Part shown: positions 8,799-17,706 of the stretch, piece after piece
How positions within the stretch are numbered: the stretch's first letter is position 1
Layout of the letters: each line of letters begins with the position of its first letter
From: Oleispira sp036960605
Lineage (GTDB): Bacteria; Pseudomonadota; Gammaproteobacteria; Pseudomonadales; Oceanobacteraceae
Direction of reading: 5' to 3'
NCBI GenBank assembly: GCA_036960605.1
Contig: JBALXI010000025.1
Coordinates: 6,137 to 70,136, forward strand
DNA length: 64,000 nt
Translations under genes and position numbers: made by a program
Notes under the pieces: model-generated
What the model was told of the DNA's origin: nothing
The model's input: the letters and a program-made list of their open reading frames with translations, nothing else
Database searches by the model: none

Positions 8799-9065
8799 AT
8801 GACTGATACAAATACGACTGAAATAAACGAAGATGAAATCGTAGAACGCAACTTTGAAGAGCGTACGGAAGAAGATAAAGAAGCCTTCCTAACTCAAACT
8901 TGGTGTAATGCTTGCCAAGCTGCTGATTTAGGTATGGTTGAGCCAAAAGAATATGAGCTTAACGGTGCTATCATCGTTGAAGGTAAGTGCAAGAAGTGTG
9001 GCGAAGTGAGCTTGACTGAAGTGGCTGATGAAAGCACTGATGGCGAGTGGGAAGACGAGAAATAG
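8799..9065 (+). CDS. Small acidic zinc-ribbon-like protein
   Basis: An 88-residue, very acidic protein with two CxxC pairs (WCNACQ near residue 36 and GKCKKCGE near 65) spaced like a zinc ribbon. Glutamate/aspartate-rich ends surround the ribbon. No catalytic motif is visible, so a role in protein or nucleic acid contact is only a guess. It stands alone between the divergent chemoreceptor gene and a strong terminator at 9090-9137. The ATG at 8799 follows GTGAAGAA, an acceptable ribosome binding site. Confidence 0.7.
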   Translation: MTDTNTTEINEDEIVERNFEERTEEDKEAFLTQTWCNACQAADLGMVEPKEYELNGAIIVEGKCKKCGEVSLTEVADESTDGEWEDEK

Positions 9066-9089
9066 AAATTATTTCAGTCTGATTATGTA

Positions 9090-9137
9090 AAAAAGCGCAG
9101 CTGCTAAGTTTTTAAACTAAGCAGGGCGCTTTTTTTA
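9090..9137. terminator. Bidirectional rho-independent terminator
   Basis: AAAAAGCGC and GCGCTTTTTTT form the base of the stem, and CTGCTAAG/CTAAGCAG, with one mismatch, forms the upper part. Runs of A on the left and T on the right let it stop transcription from the zinc-ribbon gene and from the convergent ytoQ operon. Confidence 0.8.
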
Positions 9138-9193
9138 TGCCTGAAATTTACAGTTGCCGAAGCGCTGACTTATCAGGTGATAGGCAGGGGAGC

Positions 9194-9640
9194 CTAGCTA
9201 TCTCTAACAATATACTTAAAAATTTCGACCACCTGATCAGGGGTTTCACAGACCGCTTGCGCAGCGGCATCGACTTCTTTAAGTGGGTGAGTAATCTCTG
9301 GGCTGTGCATTACGATCAATGATTTATTCAATGCGGCGGCATAACCGGCATCAAATGCAGCATTCCACTGTTTGTACTTATCTCCAAAACGAACCACCAC
9401 AATGTCGGCATCGTTGATCAATTTTCGGGTGCGCAAGGCATTAATCTTGGAAGCCTTATGATCTTTCCAAAACGGCTTGTCTTCAGCGCCCAGAATACTC
9501 TCACCGCAATCATCGCTAGCAGAGTGTGTGGTATTAGGACCGGATAATTCGATCTCTAATCCCGCCGTTTTAATACCTTTGGCAATCGTTGCGCGCCAGT
9601 CAGAATGAATCTCACCGGATAAATAGACTTTTAATTTCAT
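9194..9640 (-). CDS. ytoQ: YtoQ family protein (nucleoside deoxyribosyltransferase-like fold)
   Basis: A 148-residue protein beginning MKLKVYLSGEIHSDWR, with SGPNTTHSASDDCGESILG, the ADIVVVRFGDKYKQWNAAFDAGYAAAL region, and HPLKEVDAAAQAV, all typical of the YtoQ family. The fold is related to nucleoside 2-deoxyribosyltransferases, but the reaction is not established. I chose the ATG at 9640 because it overlaps the stop of the upstream gene (TAATG) and matches family length; a start 30 codons further upstream would run into that gene. It is the last gene of the arsC-wrbA-DUF2069-ytoQ operon. Confidence 0.8.
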   Translation of the reverse strand: MKLKVYLSGEIHSDWRATIAKGIKTAGLEIELSGPNTTHSASDDCGESILGAEDKPFWKDHKASKINALRTRKLINDADIVVVRFGDKYKQWNAAFDAGYAAALNKSLIVMHSPEITHPLKEVDAAAQAVCETPDQVVEIFKYIVRDS

Positions 9641-10008
9641 TAGGCTTTCTCTTCTTCTTTTTTCCAACGGGTATAGAGCATCGTTGCAGTAAATAATACT
9701 AAGGTGAATACCGGCATCAAACGACCCCAAATATCAGAGCCAGAAGTAAACATTAGCAGTATCGCTAATACAAAATAGATCATGGTGACATACGATAACC
9801 AAGACGCTGTTTTATGGCTGCCACTGATCAGCCCAGGAATGAATATTAATAATGGCAGGCATTTAAATAGCCATAAAATAATCGGCGCGGCAATGCTCGT
9901 ACCAGCGGTATGTTCGCCACCACTGGCCAACGTACTGGCCAGTAAAACAAGCATTAAACCGAGGTAGCTGGTTAACAGTACGATGCGGCTTATCAACAGT
10001 TTGTTCAT
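9640..10008 (-). CDS. DUF2069 inner-membrane protein
   Basis: A 122-residue hydrophobic protein with four likely membrane helices (about 8-28, 40-60, 67-87 and 93-110) and a charged C-terminus KKEEEKA. It matches the DUF2069 family in length and in its position directly downstream of wrbA, an arrangement also found in pseudomonads. The start overlaps the wrbA stop by a few bases. Function is unknown. Confidence 0.8.
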   Translation of the reverse strand: MNKLLISRIVLLTSYLGLMLVLLASTLASGGEHTAGTSIAAPIILWLFKCLPLLIFIPGLISGSHKTASWLSYVTMIYFVLAILLMFTSGSDIWGRLMPVFTLVLFTATMLYTRWKKEEEKA

Positions 10009-10628
10009 TTCGTTAATCCTGAAATCAAGGCTAAGCCAAGAGTTGCAATACGTTTGCCTTGAGCTTGGCAGAGATTTAATTCGTGCTCAGAGAGTGCGCG
10101 TTCACCTTCACTGCCAGACCAATGAGAAGCGCCATACGGCGTTCCTCCTGCTGCTGTGTGAAGCAATGCCGACTCGGTATAGGGAATGCCACAGAAAACC
10201 ATACCATGGTGAATTAATGGCAGCGCCATCGACATCAGTGTTGTTTCTTGGCCGCCATGTAAACTCGACGTTGCGGTAAAGACCCCGGCCGGTTTATTTA
10301 CCAACTTGCCGGTAAGCCAAAGATTACTCGTGCTATCGATAAAGTACTTAAGGGGCGCAGCCATATTACCAAAGCGGGTCGGGCTACCCATGACTAAGCC
10401 TGAGCAATGTTTCAAGTCGTCTTCGCTGCAATAAACAGCGCCTGCGCTTGGGATACTGGCTTCTGTTGCTTCACAGTTGGCAGAGATAGCAGGCACGGTG
10501 CGAAGGCGTGCTTCGATGCCGGCGACTTTCTCTACACCTTGAGCAATGGCTTGAGCCATTTTAGCGGTCGTTCCACCCCGGCTATAATAAAGCACTAATA
10601 CATAAGGGTTGGCGCTTGATTGAGTCAT
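10005..10628 (-). CDS. wrbA: NAD(P)H:quinone oxidoreductase WrbA
   Basis: A 207-residue flavodoxin-like protein that binds FMN and reduces quinones by two electrons, protecting against redox cycling. The FMN phosphate-binding loop is YYSRGGTTAKMAQ near the N-terminus. GSPTRFGNMAAPLKYFID (about 80-97) and the GTPYGASHW stretch are WrbA hallmarks. The ATG overlaps the arsC stop (TAATG), indicating translational coupling. Together with arsC and DUF2069 it forms a conserved operon. Confidence 0.93.
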   Translation of the reverse strand: MTQSSANPYVLVLYYSRGGTTAKMAQAIAQGVEKVAGIEARLRTVPAISANCEATEASIPSAGAVYCSEDDLKHCSGLVMGSPTRFGNMAAPLKYFIDSTSNLWLTGKLVNKPAGVFTATSSLHGGQETTLMSMALPLIHHGMVFCGIPYTESALLHTAAGGTPYGASHWSGSEGERALSEHELNLCQAQGKRIATLGLALISGLTK

Positions 10629-10990
10629 TATAAAATTTCCAATACTTGCTCGGGTGGACGACCCAGCTTAGCGTGATCGCCTTTAATGACGATGGGGCGC
10701 TCAATTAATTTAGGAAATTCAACCATCGCTTTTATTAACGCCGCATCGCTGAGTTCTTTATTGCTGAGCTGGTTTTCTTTGTAAGCCTCTTCGCCTTTAC
10801 GCAATAGTTCGCGAGGGCTGATATCGAGCTTAGCGATCACCTCTTTCAATTCTTTCGCGCTTGGGCTGTCTTCTAGGTACAGGCGAATCGTAGGCTCGAT
10901 GCCTTGTTCTTGCAAAAGCTGCAGCGTTTGACGAGATTTAGAACAACGCGGGTTGTGGTAGATGGTGACATCCATAATTGATTCGCTCAT
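10628..10990 (-). CDS. arsC: ArsC/YfgD-family arsenate reductase-like protein
   Basis: A thioredoxin-fold protein of about 120 residues with the ArsC active-site motif YHNPRCSKSRQ and the C-terminal IERPIVIKGDHAKLGRPPE segment that holds the substrate arginine. Classical family members reduce arsenate with glutaredoxin. The YfgD/wrbA-linked branch has no demonstrated arsenate role, and no ars genes lie nearby. The start is uncertain: ATG at 10990 (120 residues) or at 10975 (115 residues). Neither has a strong ribosome binding site. It is the first gene of the leftward operon, divergent from yihY. Confidence 0.82.
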   Translation of the reverse strand: MSESIMDVTIYHNPRCSKSRQTLQLLQEQGIEPTIRLYLEDSPSAKELKEVIAKLDISPRELLRKGEEAYKENQLSNKELSDAALIKAMVEFPKLIERPIVIKGDHAKLGRPPEQVLEIL

Positions 10991-11092
10991 GCTAATGTTT
11001 AAAAGGGCTAATAGCAGCATTGTAGCGAAAAGATCGTTATCATTCACCGCAAACAGTGAAGCTGATTGAGAATTTAACCGAAGGACTCTTGC

Positions 11093-12412
11093 GTGAAAGC
11101 AATATTTCAGAAAATTTCCATTAAAATACAACAGCAAGCAGGCATTGCGCTAATGATTGCTGCGATCAAACGATTCAACTCGTTGGGTCATACTACCGAT
11201 GCGGCGGCGTTAACCTATACCACCTTATTTGCTTTGGTTCCCTTATTAACGGTGACCTACTCCGTGTTGTCGATGATCCCTTCCTTACAGGAGAATCGCA
11301 GTGATATCGAACAGCTAATGTTAGGGAACCTGGTGCCTTCATCCGGTGACGCGTTAATGGGTTACCTGCATCAATTTTCCCAGCAAGCGCAGCAATTAAC
11401 CGCTGTCGGTATTGTCTTATTAGCGTTAACGGCTTTCATGATGCTGCGCAGCATTGAAAATACCTTTAACCAGGTATGGCAGCTTAAACAGGGCAGAAAA
11501 GGGCTGTCGAGTTTTCTATTGTATTGGGCGATATTGAGTTTAGGCCCTTTAATGCTCAGTGCCGGTCTAGCCTTCAGTTCTTATATTGCATCGTTTAGCT
11601 TGTGGAAAGAAGATTGGGTGCCCACTTACGGCACCTTGGCTTTAGGGTTATTTATTCCCTACTTAAGCAGTTTTCTAGCGTTCACCTTAATTTATTGGGC
11701 GGTGCCTAACTGCAATGTGCCTTTAAAGCATGCGGCGATCGGTGGTGGCGTGGTTGCCTTGTTCTTTGAAATAGGCCAAGAGATTTTTGCCGAAGCGACG
11801 ACCTTCTTTCCTTCTTACCAGCTTATCTATGGGGCCTTTGCCGCTGTTCCGCTGTTCTTATTGTGGCTTTATATTTCTTGGCTGGTTATTTTGCTGGGTG
11901 CAGAAATAGTGTATCTGCTAGGGGCAGGACGCTTGAATGAAGAGGATGAGTCGGCCAGTGTCGATGATGCCTTAGGTTTACGTTTATTATCCCTATTGCA
12001 TGTTCAGCAAGGTAAAGGCGAGGGTGTGTATCTATCTGAGTTAAAGCAGTCTTTGGCCAGTAATAATGCAACAAGCATGGGTTATGGCAGCTTGCGAAAA
12101 ACCTTAATTTATTTAGAAGAACTAAAATTAATTATTAAGAAAGAAGACGAGCAATATTTTTTAATTCGAGATTTGAGTCAATATTTTTTATACGACTATT
12201 TACAACATGTAGCGCCGAAGAAATGGTTTGAATTGATCAATACCGATTTATCGTTAGCGACGTTGGATTTATTCGAATTGGAACAAGTGCTAGTGCGTCA
12301 GCAAGGTGATTTGAAAAAGAATACATCGACAGCGCTGCAATTTTATTTAGCAGCGCCAACTCGAGTTAAAGACGTTAAAGGCGCTGTCACTCGGAGGCCG
12401 AAAAATGATTAG
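11093..12412 (+). CDS. YihY/BrkB family inner-membrane protein
   Basis: A 439-residue protein with about six membrane segments in its first 280 residues and the family signature region TTDAAALTYTTLFALVPLLTV. SIENTFNQVWQ and FLLWLYISWLVILLGAEIVYL also fit. This family was once called ribonuclease BN, an assignment since withdrawn; its transport or envelope role is unresolved. The C-terminal 150 residues look like a cytoplasmic winged-helix domain. Translation probably starts at GTG 11093, preceded by AAGGA. The stop overlaps the next gene (ATGATTAG). Confidence 0.88.
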   Translation: MKAIFQKISIKIQQQAGIALMIAAIKRFNSLGHTTDAAALTYTTLFALVPLLTVTYSVLSMIPSLQENRSDIEQLMLGNLVPSSGDALMGYLHQFSQQAQQLTAVGIVLLALTAFMMLRSIENTFNQVWQLKQGRKGLSSFLLYWAILSLGPLMLSAGLAFSSYIASFSLWKEDWVPTYGTLALGLFIPYLSSFLAFTLIYWAVPNCNVPLKHAAIGGGVVALFFEIGQEIFAEATTFFPSYQLIYGAFAAVPLFLLWLYISWLVILLGAEIVYLLGAGRLNEEDESASVDDALGLRLLSLLHVQQGKGEGVYLSELKQSLASNNATSMGYGSLRKTLIYLEELKLIIKKEDEQYFLIRDLSQYFLYDYLQHVAPKKWFELINTDLSLATLDLFELEQVLVRQQGDLKKNTSTALQFYLAAPTRVKDVKGAVTRRPKND

Positions 12413-12920
12413 CCAAATTAAATGTATATTGCTGATGAGCTGTTTGTTTCTGGTCGCGTGTAAACCGTTATTAGAACACGAATTCATTGCAGGAATGGTG
12501 GGTCAAGGAACAGAGTTAGTCGAAGGTGATTATGCGCCTAAAGATCATTGGTCAGGACAGTGGCGGATAATAAATGTTTGGGCTGAATGGTGTAAACCTT
12601 GCTGGCAAGAAATGCCGGAACTCAATCAGTTTTTTGCCTTACAGGGTGATAACGATGTTAAATTACTGGGCTTTAATTTTGATGAACTAGAGCAAGGCGA
12701 ATTACTGTTATTAAAAGAAAAAATGTCGATTCAATTCCCCGTTTTGACGCAGTGGCCCAGTGAGTGGGAAAAGCCTGAAATTAAAGGCTTACCTGCGTCT
12801 ATTATTTTATCGCCCGATGATGAAATAATAGATATTTTATGGGGCCCACAGAATCTAACCAGTCTACGCGACGGGGTTGAGAATGCGAAAAAAGCTATAA
12901 TGGATAATGATGAAGGATAG
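12405..12920 (+). CDS. TlpA-like thioredoxin-fold lipoprotein
   Basis: A 171-residue lipoprotein: a hydrophobic start ends in the lipobox LFLVAC, so cysteine 19 is the likely lipidated residue. The redox motif WCKPC is in NVWAEWCKPCWQEMPEL, as in TlpA/ResA thiol-disulfide oxidoreductases, and the cis-proline region appears as KGLPASIIL. It probably reduces or isomerises disulfides at the outer face of the inner membrane. The first eight bases overlap yihY, so the two are co-translated. Confidence 0.87.
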   Translation: MISQIKCILLMSCLFLVACKPLLEHEFIAGMVGQGTELVEGDYAPKDHWSGQWRIINVWAEWCKPCWQEMPELNQFFALQGDNDVKLLGFNFDELEQGELLLLKEKMSIQFPVLTQWPSEWEKPEIKGLPASIILSPDDEIIDILWGPQNLTSLRDGVENAKKAIMDNDEG

Positions 12921-13109
12921 AAATGTGCCAACTGTTTGAGAATCCTATCGCCAATCTTGCTTTAAAACCTAATGATTTAAGCCGCGCGATAATATGAGAA
13001 AACAGCCTTAAAACACATAAGTTTTCGCTAAAGTTTTTTGAATTATGGCTTAAACTAATAACACTCCAGTCTTGCAGCATTGGCATCTATTTTTATATGA
13101 GGGCATTTC

Positions 13110-13472
13110 ATGATTAATTTATTCGATGCGTTTGCTGAATTTGTTGCTATACATCCTAGGTTATCTGAGGCAGAAAAACGTAACATCTCAAGCTGCCTTA
13201 GAGATTTATTGGATGCCGATCCAGAAAAGGAAATCATGCGTCGTGCCTTGGAGCATTATGCCAATGAATTCAACTGGCTTTATGTGGTTGAATCACCTGA
13301 CGGTGAAGCTGTGTATGGTATGGAAGCGATGGAGGCAACGAACCTTGCGAGCAATGCATTGAACTCAAGCCAAGTTGCTTTAGAGTCTTGCTTGATGTCT
13401 ATGTATGAAAGTCATGAAAAGGTAAATATTGTAGCGGATGTGTCGTTGCTGATGGAGAACAGAGTTGCCTAG
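13110..13472 (+). CDS. Uncharacterised 120-residue protein
   Basis: A soluble, acidic, mostly helical protein with no signal peptide or membrane segment. It starts at an ATG preceded by GAGGG. No motif that I recognise is present. It stands alone, 190 bases after the TlpA-like gene and convergent with the transglycosylase gene. Codon use resembles the neighbours, so it is probably a real gene. No function is proposed. Confidence 0.6.
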   Translation: MINLFDAFAEFVAIHPRLSEAEKRNISSCLRDLLDADPEKEIMRRALEHYANEFNWLYVVESPDGEAVYGMEAMEATNLASNALNSSQVALESCLMSMYESHEKVNIVADVSLLMENRVA

Positions 13473-13483
13473 TGTTCTTGAAA

Positions 13484-14101
13484 TTATTGATGGTCGACGA
13501 ACCAATATTTTTGCCAAAAATCCATTACTTTTTCCGGATATTTAGTGCGTCCTAAACTACCGTTATAACGGGCTAGCGCTCGAATCCAATCACCTTTTTC
13601 GCGTTTTAAATAATGTTTTAAAATGGTACAGCCATAGCGCAAATTGGTTGCTGAATTTATTAAGTTATCGTCACCACGGCCCAGCTCTTTTTTCCAAAAA
13701 GGCATGACTTGCATTAAACCCTGTGCGCCGACATAAGAAACCGCGTAAGGATTAAAGGCACTTTCAACATGTATAACAGAGATGACTAATTCTGGCGAAA
13801 TATCAGCGCGAGTCGCTTCTTGGTGAACCATGCGTAATAGTTTCAAGCGCTTTTCAGGACTCTTAATAAAACGCTTTAACCTTGCGGACATATCAACCAA
13901 CCAAACTTCAGCCTCAAATTTATCATCAAAACTATCGGCATCAGCGACGGCATTGGCCAGGGCTTGTTTTAATATTTGGTCTACTTTATTAGCAGGTGCT
14001 GTGCTGTTTGCGTAAGTTGTCGGAGCAAAGAACGCGACCGAAGATAAAACCAGTATCAATAGAGTTAAAAGTTTTATCTTGTGCAGTCGCTTTATCATCA
14101 T
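13484..14101 (-). CDS. Lytic transglycosylase with SLT domain
   Basis: A 205-residue exported murein hydrolase. The signal peptide ends near TTYANS (about residue 33). The SLT domain holds the catalytic glutamate in HVESAFNPYAVS, then GAQGLMQVMP, NLRYGCTILKHYL and LARYNGS, the order seen in Slt/MltC-type enzymes. It cleaves glycan strands to anhydro-muropeptides. Its ATG directly follows the proS stop with no gap. The same proS/transglycosylase pairing occurs in pseudomonads, so this is an old arrangement. Confidence 0.88.
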   Translation of the reverse strand: MMIKRLHKIKLLTLLILVLSSVAFFAPTTYANSTAPANKVDQILKQALANAVADADSFDDKFEAEVWLVDMSARLKRFIKSPEKRLKLLRMVHQEATRADISPELVISVIHVESAFNPYAVSYVGAQGLMQVMPFWKKELGRGDDNLINSATNLRYGCTILKHYLKREKGDWIRALARYNGSLGRTKYPEKVMDFWQKYWFVDHQ

Positions 14102-15856
14102 TTATGCCTGAATCGCATTGTTTAAGAACTCAACGATGTCACCAACAGCAATCTCTTGCTTATCAGCTTCACGGCGATTCTTATATTCAATCGTGCCCGC
14201 TTCTAAACCACGGTCACTGATAACGATACGATGAGGCAAGCCCATCAATTCCATGTCGGCAAATTTAACACCTGGGCTGGTTTTCTTGTCGCGGTCGTCA
14301 AAGAACACATCGATGCCTAAACCGGTCAGTTCAGCATATAAGGCTTCTGACTTCTCACGGACAGCTTCAGACTTGTGCGCTCCCATCGGTACAATACCCA
14401 AAGTGAACGGGGCAATCGCATCTGGCCAGATGATGCCATTATCATCGTTATTTTGTTCGATCGCAGCGGCAACAACACGGCTGATACCGATACCGTAGCA
14501 ACCCATGGTCAGCGTGCGATCTTTACCGTTTTGGTCCAATACAGACGCTTTCAGCGCGGCAGAATACTTGGTGCCTAGCTGGAAGATATGGCCGACTTCA
14601 ATACCACGCTTGATATCGATGTTACCTTGGCCACAAGGGCTTGGGTCGCCCGCAATAACATTACGTAGGTCGGCTACTTCTGAAATCGCTGCGTCACGTT
14701 CCCAGTTGGCACCGGTTGAATGCTGACCATCTTGGTTTGCACCACAAACGAAATCAGCACAATGAGCGGCCGAGCGATCAACGATAACGGCGATGCCTTT
14801 GTCTGCTAAACCAATAGGGCCAAGAGAGCCTGTGCCTGCACCGATAATATCGCGAATCTGAGCTTCGCTGGCGAAGGCCAATGGCTCAGCAACTTGGGCC
14901 AATTTCTCGGCTTTAATTTCATTCAACTCGTGATCACCACGAAGAACAAGCGCGACTAGTGGCGCAGCTTCTTCTGCTTTAATCTGCTTTTCGGTCTGAG
15001 CGCCTAAAACGATTAAGGTTTTAATCACGGTTTTGGCATCAACGTTTAATAACGTGCAGACATCTTCGATGCTATGAGTCTCTGGGGTATCGATGTTCGC
15101 TAATGTTGCGGTAGGCGCAGGGCGAGCGCCAGTCGGCGCCAATGCTTCGGCCATTTCTACGTTAGCGGCAAAATCAGAGCTATCAGAGAACGCGATATCG
15201 TCTTCGCCAGATTCGGCTAATACGTGGAATTCGTGAGACTTAGCGCCGCCAATAGAACCTGAATCGGCATCGACAGGGCGGAAATCCAAACCAAAGCGAT
15301 TGAAAATGTTGGTATAGGCGGTATGCATCTTATCGTAGGTCGCATCCAAGCAGTCTTGGTCGGCGTGGAAAGAGTAAGCATCTTTCATGATAAATTCACG
15401 AGAGCGCATCACACCAAAGCGAGGACGAGTCTCATCGCGGAATTTAGTCTGCACCTGATAGAAGGTGATCGGTAGCTGCTTGTAGCTAGACAGCTCATTG
15501 CGCGCTAGGTCCGTGATGACTTCTTCATGGGTCGGTCCAACGCAGAAATCACGGCCGTGGCGGTCTTTCATACGTAACAATTCACCACCGTACTGGAACC
15601 AGCGACCGGTTTCTTGCCATAGCTCGGCAGGCTGCACCGCAGGCATTAAGACTTCAAGCGCATTGGCTCTATTCATCTCTTCTCGAACAATTCCTTCAAC
15701 CTTGCGCAAAGTACGTAAACCTAGTGGCAACCAAGTGTATAAACCTGAGGCCAGTTTACGAATCATGCCTGCACGAAGCATCAGCTGGTGGCTGACAACA
15801 ACGGCATCCGTAGGGGTTTCTTTTACGGTGGCGATTAGGAATTGGGTAGCGCGCAT
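14102..15856 (-). CDS. proS: Prolyl-tRNA synthetase, bacterial type
   Basis: A 584-residue class II synthetase that charges tRNA-Pro. Motif 2 is around FRDETRPRFGVMRSREFIMKD, and motif 3 around MGCYGIGISR. Between them lies the YbaK-like editing insertion (about 225-400; TVIKTLIVLG, LRGDHELNEIKAEK, ADFVCGANQ) that deacylates Ala-tRNA-Pro and marks the bacterial long form. The anticodon-binding domain closes the protein. It is first in an operon with the transglycosylase. Confidence 0.97.
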   Translation of the reverse strand: MRATQFLIATVKETPTDAVVVSHQLMLRAGMIRKLASGLYTWLPLGLRTLRKVEGIVREEMNRANALEVLMPAVQPAELWQETGRWFQYGGELLRMKDRHGRDFCVGPTHEEVITDLARNELSSYKQLPITFYQVQTKFRDETRPRFGVMRSREFIMKDAYSFHADQDCLDATYDKMHTAYTNIFNRFGLDFRPVDADSGSIGGAKSHEFHVLAESGEDDIAFSDSSDFAANVEMAEALAPTGARPAPTATLANIDTPETHSIEDVCTLLNVDAKTVIKTLIVLGAQTEKQIKAEEAAPLVALVLRGDHELNEIKAEKLAQVAEPLAFASEAQIRDIIGAGTGSLGPIGLADKGIAVIVDRSAAHCADFVCGANQDGQHSTGANWERDAAISEVADLRNVIAGDPSPCGQGNIDIKRGIEVGHIFQLGTKYSAALKASVLDQNGKDRTLTMGCYGIGISRVVAAAIEQNNDDNGIIWPDAIAPFTLGIVPMGAHKSEAVREKSEALYAELTGLGIDVFFDDRDKKTSPGVKFADMELMGLPHRIVISDRGLEAGTIEYKNRREADKQEIAVGDIVEFLNNAIQA

Positions 15857-16078
15857 AATTGGGACTCTTGGTAGGTATATCTGATGGCCGAATTCTAAAG
15901 CTTTTCAGCGCTTGCGCCAATGACTATTGAGGGCAAGGTTTGATTATTATAGGTAATTCGTATCATTGCAGGCGATAAAGAACGATTACTGTATAAATCG
16001 CGTCAAAGGAAGCATTTAAGCGGTCGACGAGCTATCATATTCGCATCTTTATTCGTTCAGGTTTTAATCATCATTTCT

Positions 16079-17503
16079 ATGCAGTCATTATCGTCTATTT
16101 CAGCCCAAAATTGTCAATCGCTAGAACCTGTTCTTCGAGTTCAGATCTCGAAGAACTTAACTGAGTTTCCTCGACACGTATTTGAGCAGGCAGAAAGCCT
16201 AGAGATACTGGATTTATCCAATAATCAATTAACAGACTTGCCGGATGATCTCGATCGCTTGCTTAATATGCGAATTCTGTTTCTATCCAATAATTTGTTT
16301 ACGGCCATTCCTGAGGTGCTCGCGCGCTGCCCTAAACTTGAAATGATCAGTTTCAAGTCTAATCAGCTGGTCCAAGTTGCTGAGAATGTCTTACCGCTTG
16401 CTACTCGTTGGTTGATTTTAACCGATAACAAAATTGCTCAGTTACCAGACTCTATGGGCAAGTTGCATCGCTTACAGAAATTAGCCTTAGCCGGCAACCG
16501 TTTAACGGACCTGCCCGCGAGCATGTCTGCCTGTAAAAATTTGGAGCTTGCGCGTTTATCGGCGAATGATTTGACTGAAATGCCTGACTGGCTATTTCAA
16601 TTGCCAAAATTAGCTTGGTTAGCATTTTCCGGAAACGACTTTAATCGATTCACTGACAATAAATCAGCTGAAATTGATTTGTCGGTCGCTGACAAAAAAC
16701 CGGCTTCTGTTGAGGCCGTTGCACTAGACGATATTATAATTGGAGAGTTAATTGGTGAAGGGGCTTCGGGCTTTATTCACCGCGCTCAATGGAAAAAACA
16801 GCCTGAAGCTCTGTTAAATACAGATCTAGATATTGCGGTGAAAATATTCAAGGGCAGTATTACCAGTGATGGTTATCCTCAAGATGAATTGGATTGTTGT
16901 TTAACGGCAGGCGAACATGAAAATTTGATTAAGGTATTAGCCCAGCTTGATCAGTCTGACAAAGATGAAAAACTGGGTCTGGTAATGGAACTTATCTCAA
17001 CAGAATATTTTAATTTGGGTTTACCGCCGTCATTAAAAACCTGCACTCGAGATACTTTTCATGAGGAAACGCGTTTTAGTATTAAGCAAGTCGGTAAAAT
17101 TGTTTTAGCCATTACAGGCACGTTGAAGCACTTGCATGAAAAAGGCATAAGTCATGGCGATGTGTATGCGCATAATACGATGATTAACGATCAGGCGAGT
17201 ACCTTGCTAGGAGACTTTGGTGCGGCAACGAATTTAGCCTCGTTACCGTTAATGCAACGTGATGCTATGGCAAAGATCGAAGTACGGGCACTCGGCTGTT
17301 TATTAGAGGATGTATTAACTCAAGTCGACATCGAGGCAGCGGATATTCATCAGCAGCATAACCTCAAACAAATATCTGAACTGGCAGTTAATTGTATGCA
17401 GCCTGACTTGAATAAAAGACCTAGTTTTATTGAGTTACAGCAGAGCTTAGAATTATTAATCAGCGACAGCGAGGGTGCTTTACGAGAGAGCTTCACTGTA
17501 TGA
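16079..17503 (+). CDS. Leucine-rich-repeat protein with C-terminal protein kinase domain
   Basis: A 474-residue cytoplasmic protein. Residues about 35-200 hold roughly seven leucine-rich repeats of the LxxLxLSxNxLxxLP type. Residues about 217-455 are a protein kinase-like domain: glycine loop GELIGEGASGFIH (about 221), the ATP-binding lysine in DIAVKIF (about 253), the catalytic loop HGDVYAHN (about 358), and the metal motif GDFGAA (about 378). HGD replaces HRD, so it belongs to the non-RD group but retains the catalytic Asp, Asn and DFG. Substrates are unknown. No ribosome binding site is obvious upstream of the ATG. The stop overlaps the DUF3565 gene. Confidence 0.88.
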   Translation: MQSLSSISAQNCQSLEPVLRVQISKNLTEFPRHVFEQAESLEILDLSNNQLTDLPDDLDRLLNMRILFLSNNLFTAIPEVLARCPKLEMISFKSNQLVQVAENVLPLATRWLILTDNKIAQLPDSMGKLHRLQKLALAGNRLTDLPASMSACKNLELARLSANDLTEMPDWLFQLPKLAWLAFSGNDFNRFTDNKSAEIDLSVADKKPASVEAVALDDIIIGELIGEGASGFIHRAQWKKQPEALLNTDLDIAVKIFKGSITSDGYPQDELDCCLTAGEHENLIKVLAQLDQSDKDEKLGLVMELISTEYFNLGLPPSLKTCTRDTFHEETRFSIKQVGKIVLAITGTLKHLHEKGISHGDVYAHNTMINDQASTLLGDFGAATNLASLPLMQRDAMAKIEVRALGCLLEDVLTQVDIEAADIHQQHNLKQISELAVNCMQPDLNKRPSFIELQQSLELLISDSEGALRESFTV

Positions 17504-17706
17504 AGCAAGCCATTGCGGGTTATCATAAAGATGAGGAGGATCATTGGGTGGCTGAACTTGCGTGTGCTCACTTTCAGCATGTCCGCCATGATCCACCCTG
17601 GGTAAATAGGCTCTGGGTGACCACCGAAGAAGGCCGCCATTCTATGTTAGGTTTCGAGCTCGAATGTAAAAAATGTGATTTAGGATTAGCAGCAGATCGT
17701 TGTTAG
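17500..17706 (+). CDS. DUF3565 protein
   Basis: A 68-residue protein matching DUF3565: AGYHKDEEDHWVAEL, a histidine-rich QHVRHDPPW stretch, WVTTEEGR, and a C-terminal CKKC. The conserved histidines and cysteines suggest a bound metal, but this is inferred. The ATG overlaps the kinase stop (ATGA), so it is translationally coupled to the LRR kinase. Its own stop overlaps the convergent stop of the REC-EAL gene by four bases. Function is unknown. Confidence 0.8.
   Translation: MKQAIAGYHKDEEDHWVAELACAHFQHVRHDPPWVNRLWVTTEEGRHSMLGFELECKKCDLGLAADRC

Noticed and set aside
8689..8946. Minus-strand frame overlapping the zinc-ribbon gene
   Set aside because: It conflicts with a better-supported gene and its product shows no family features.
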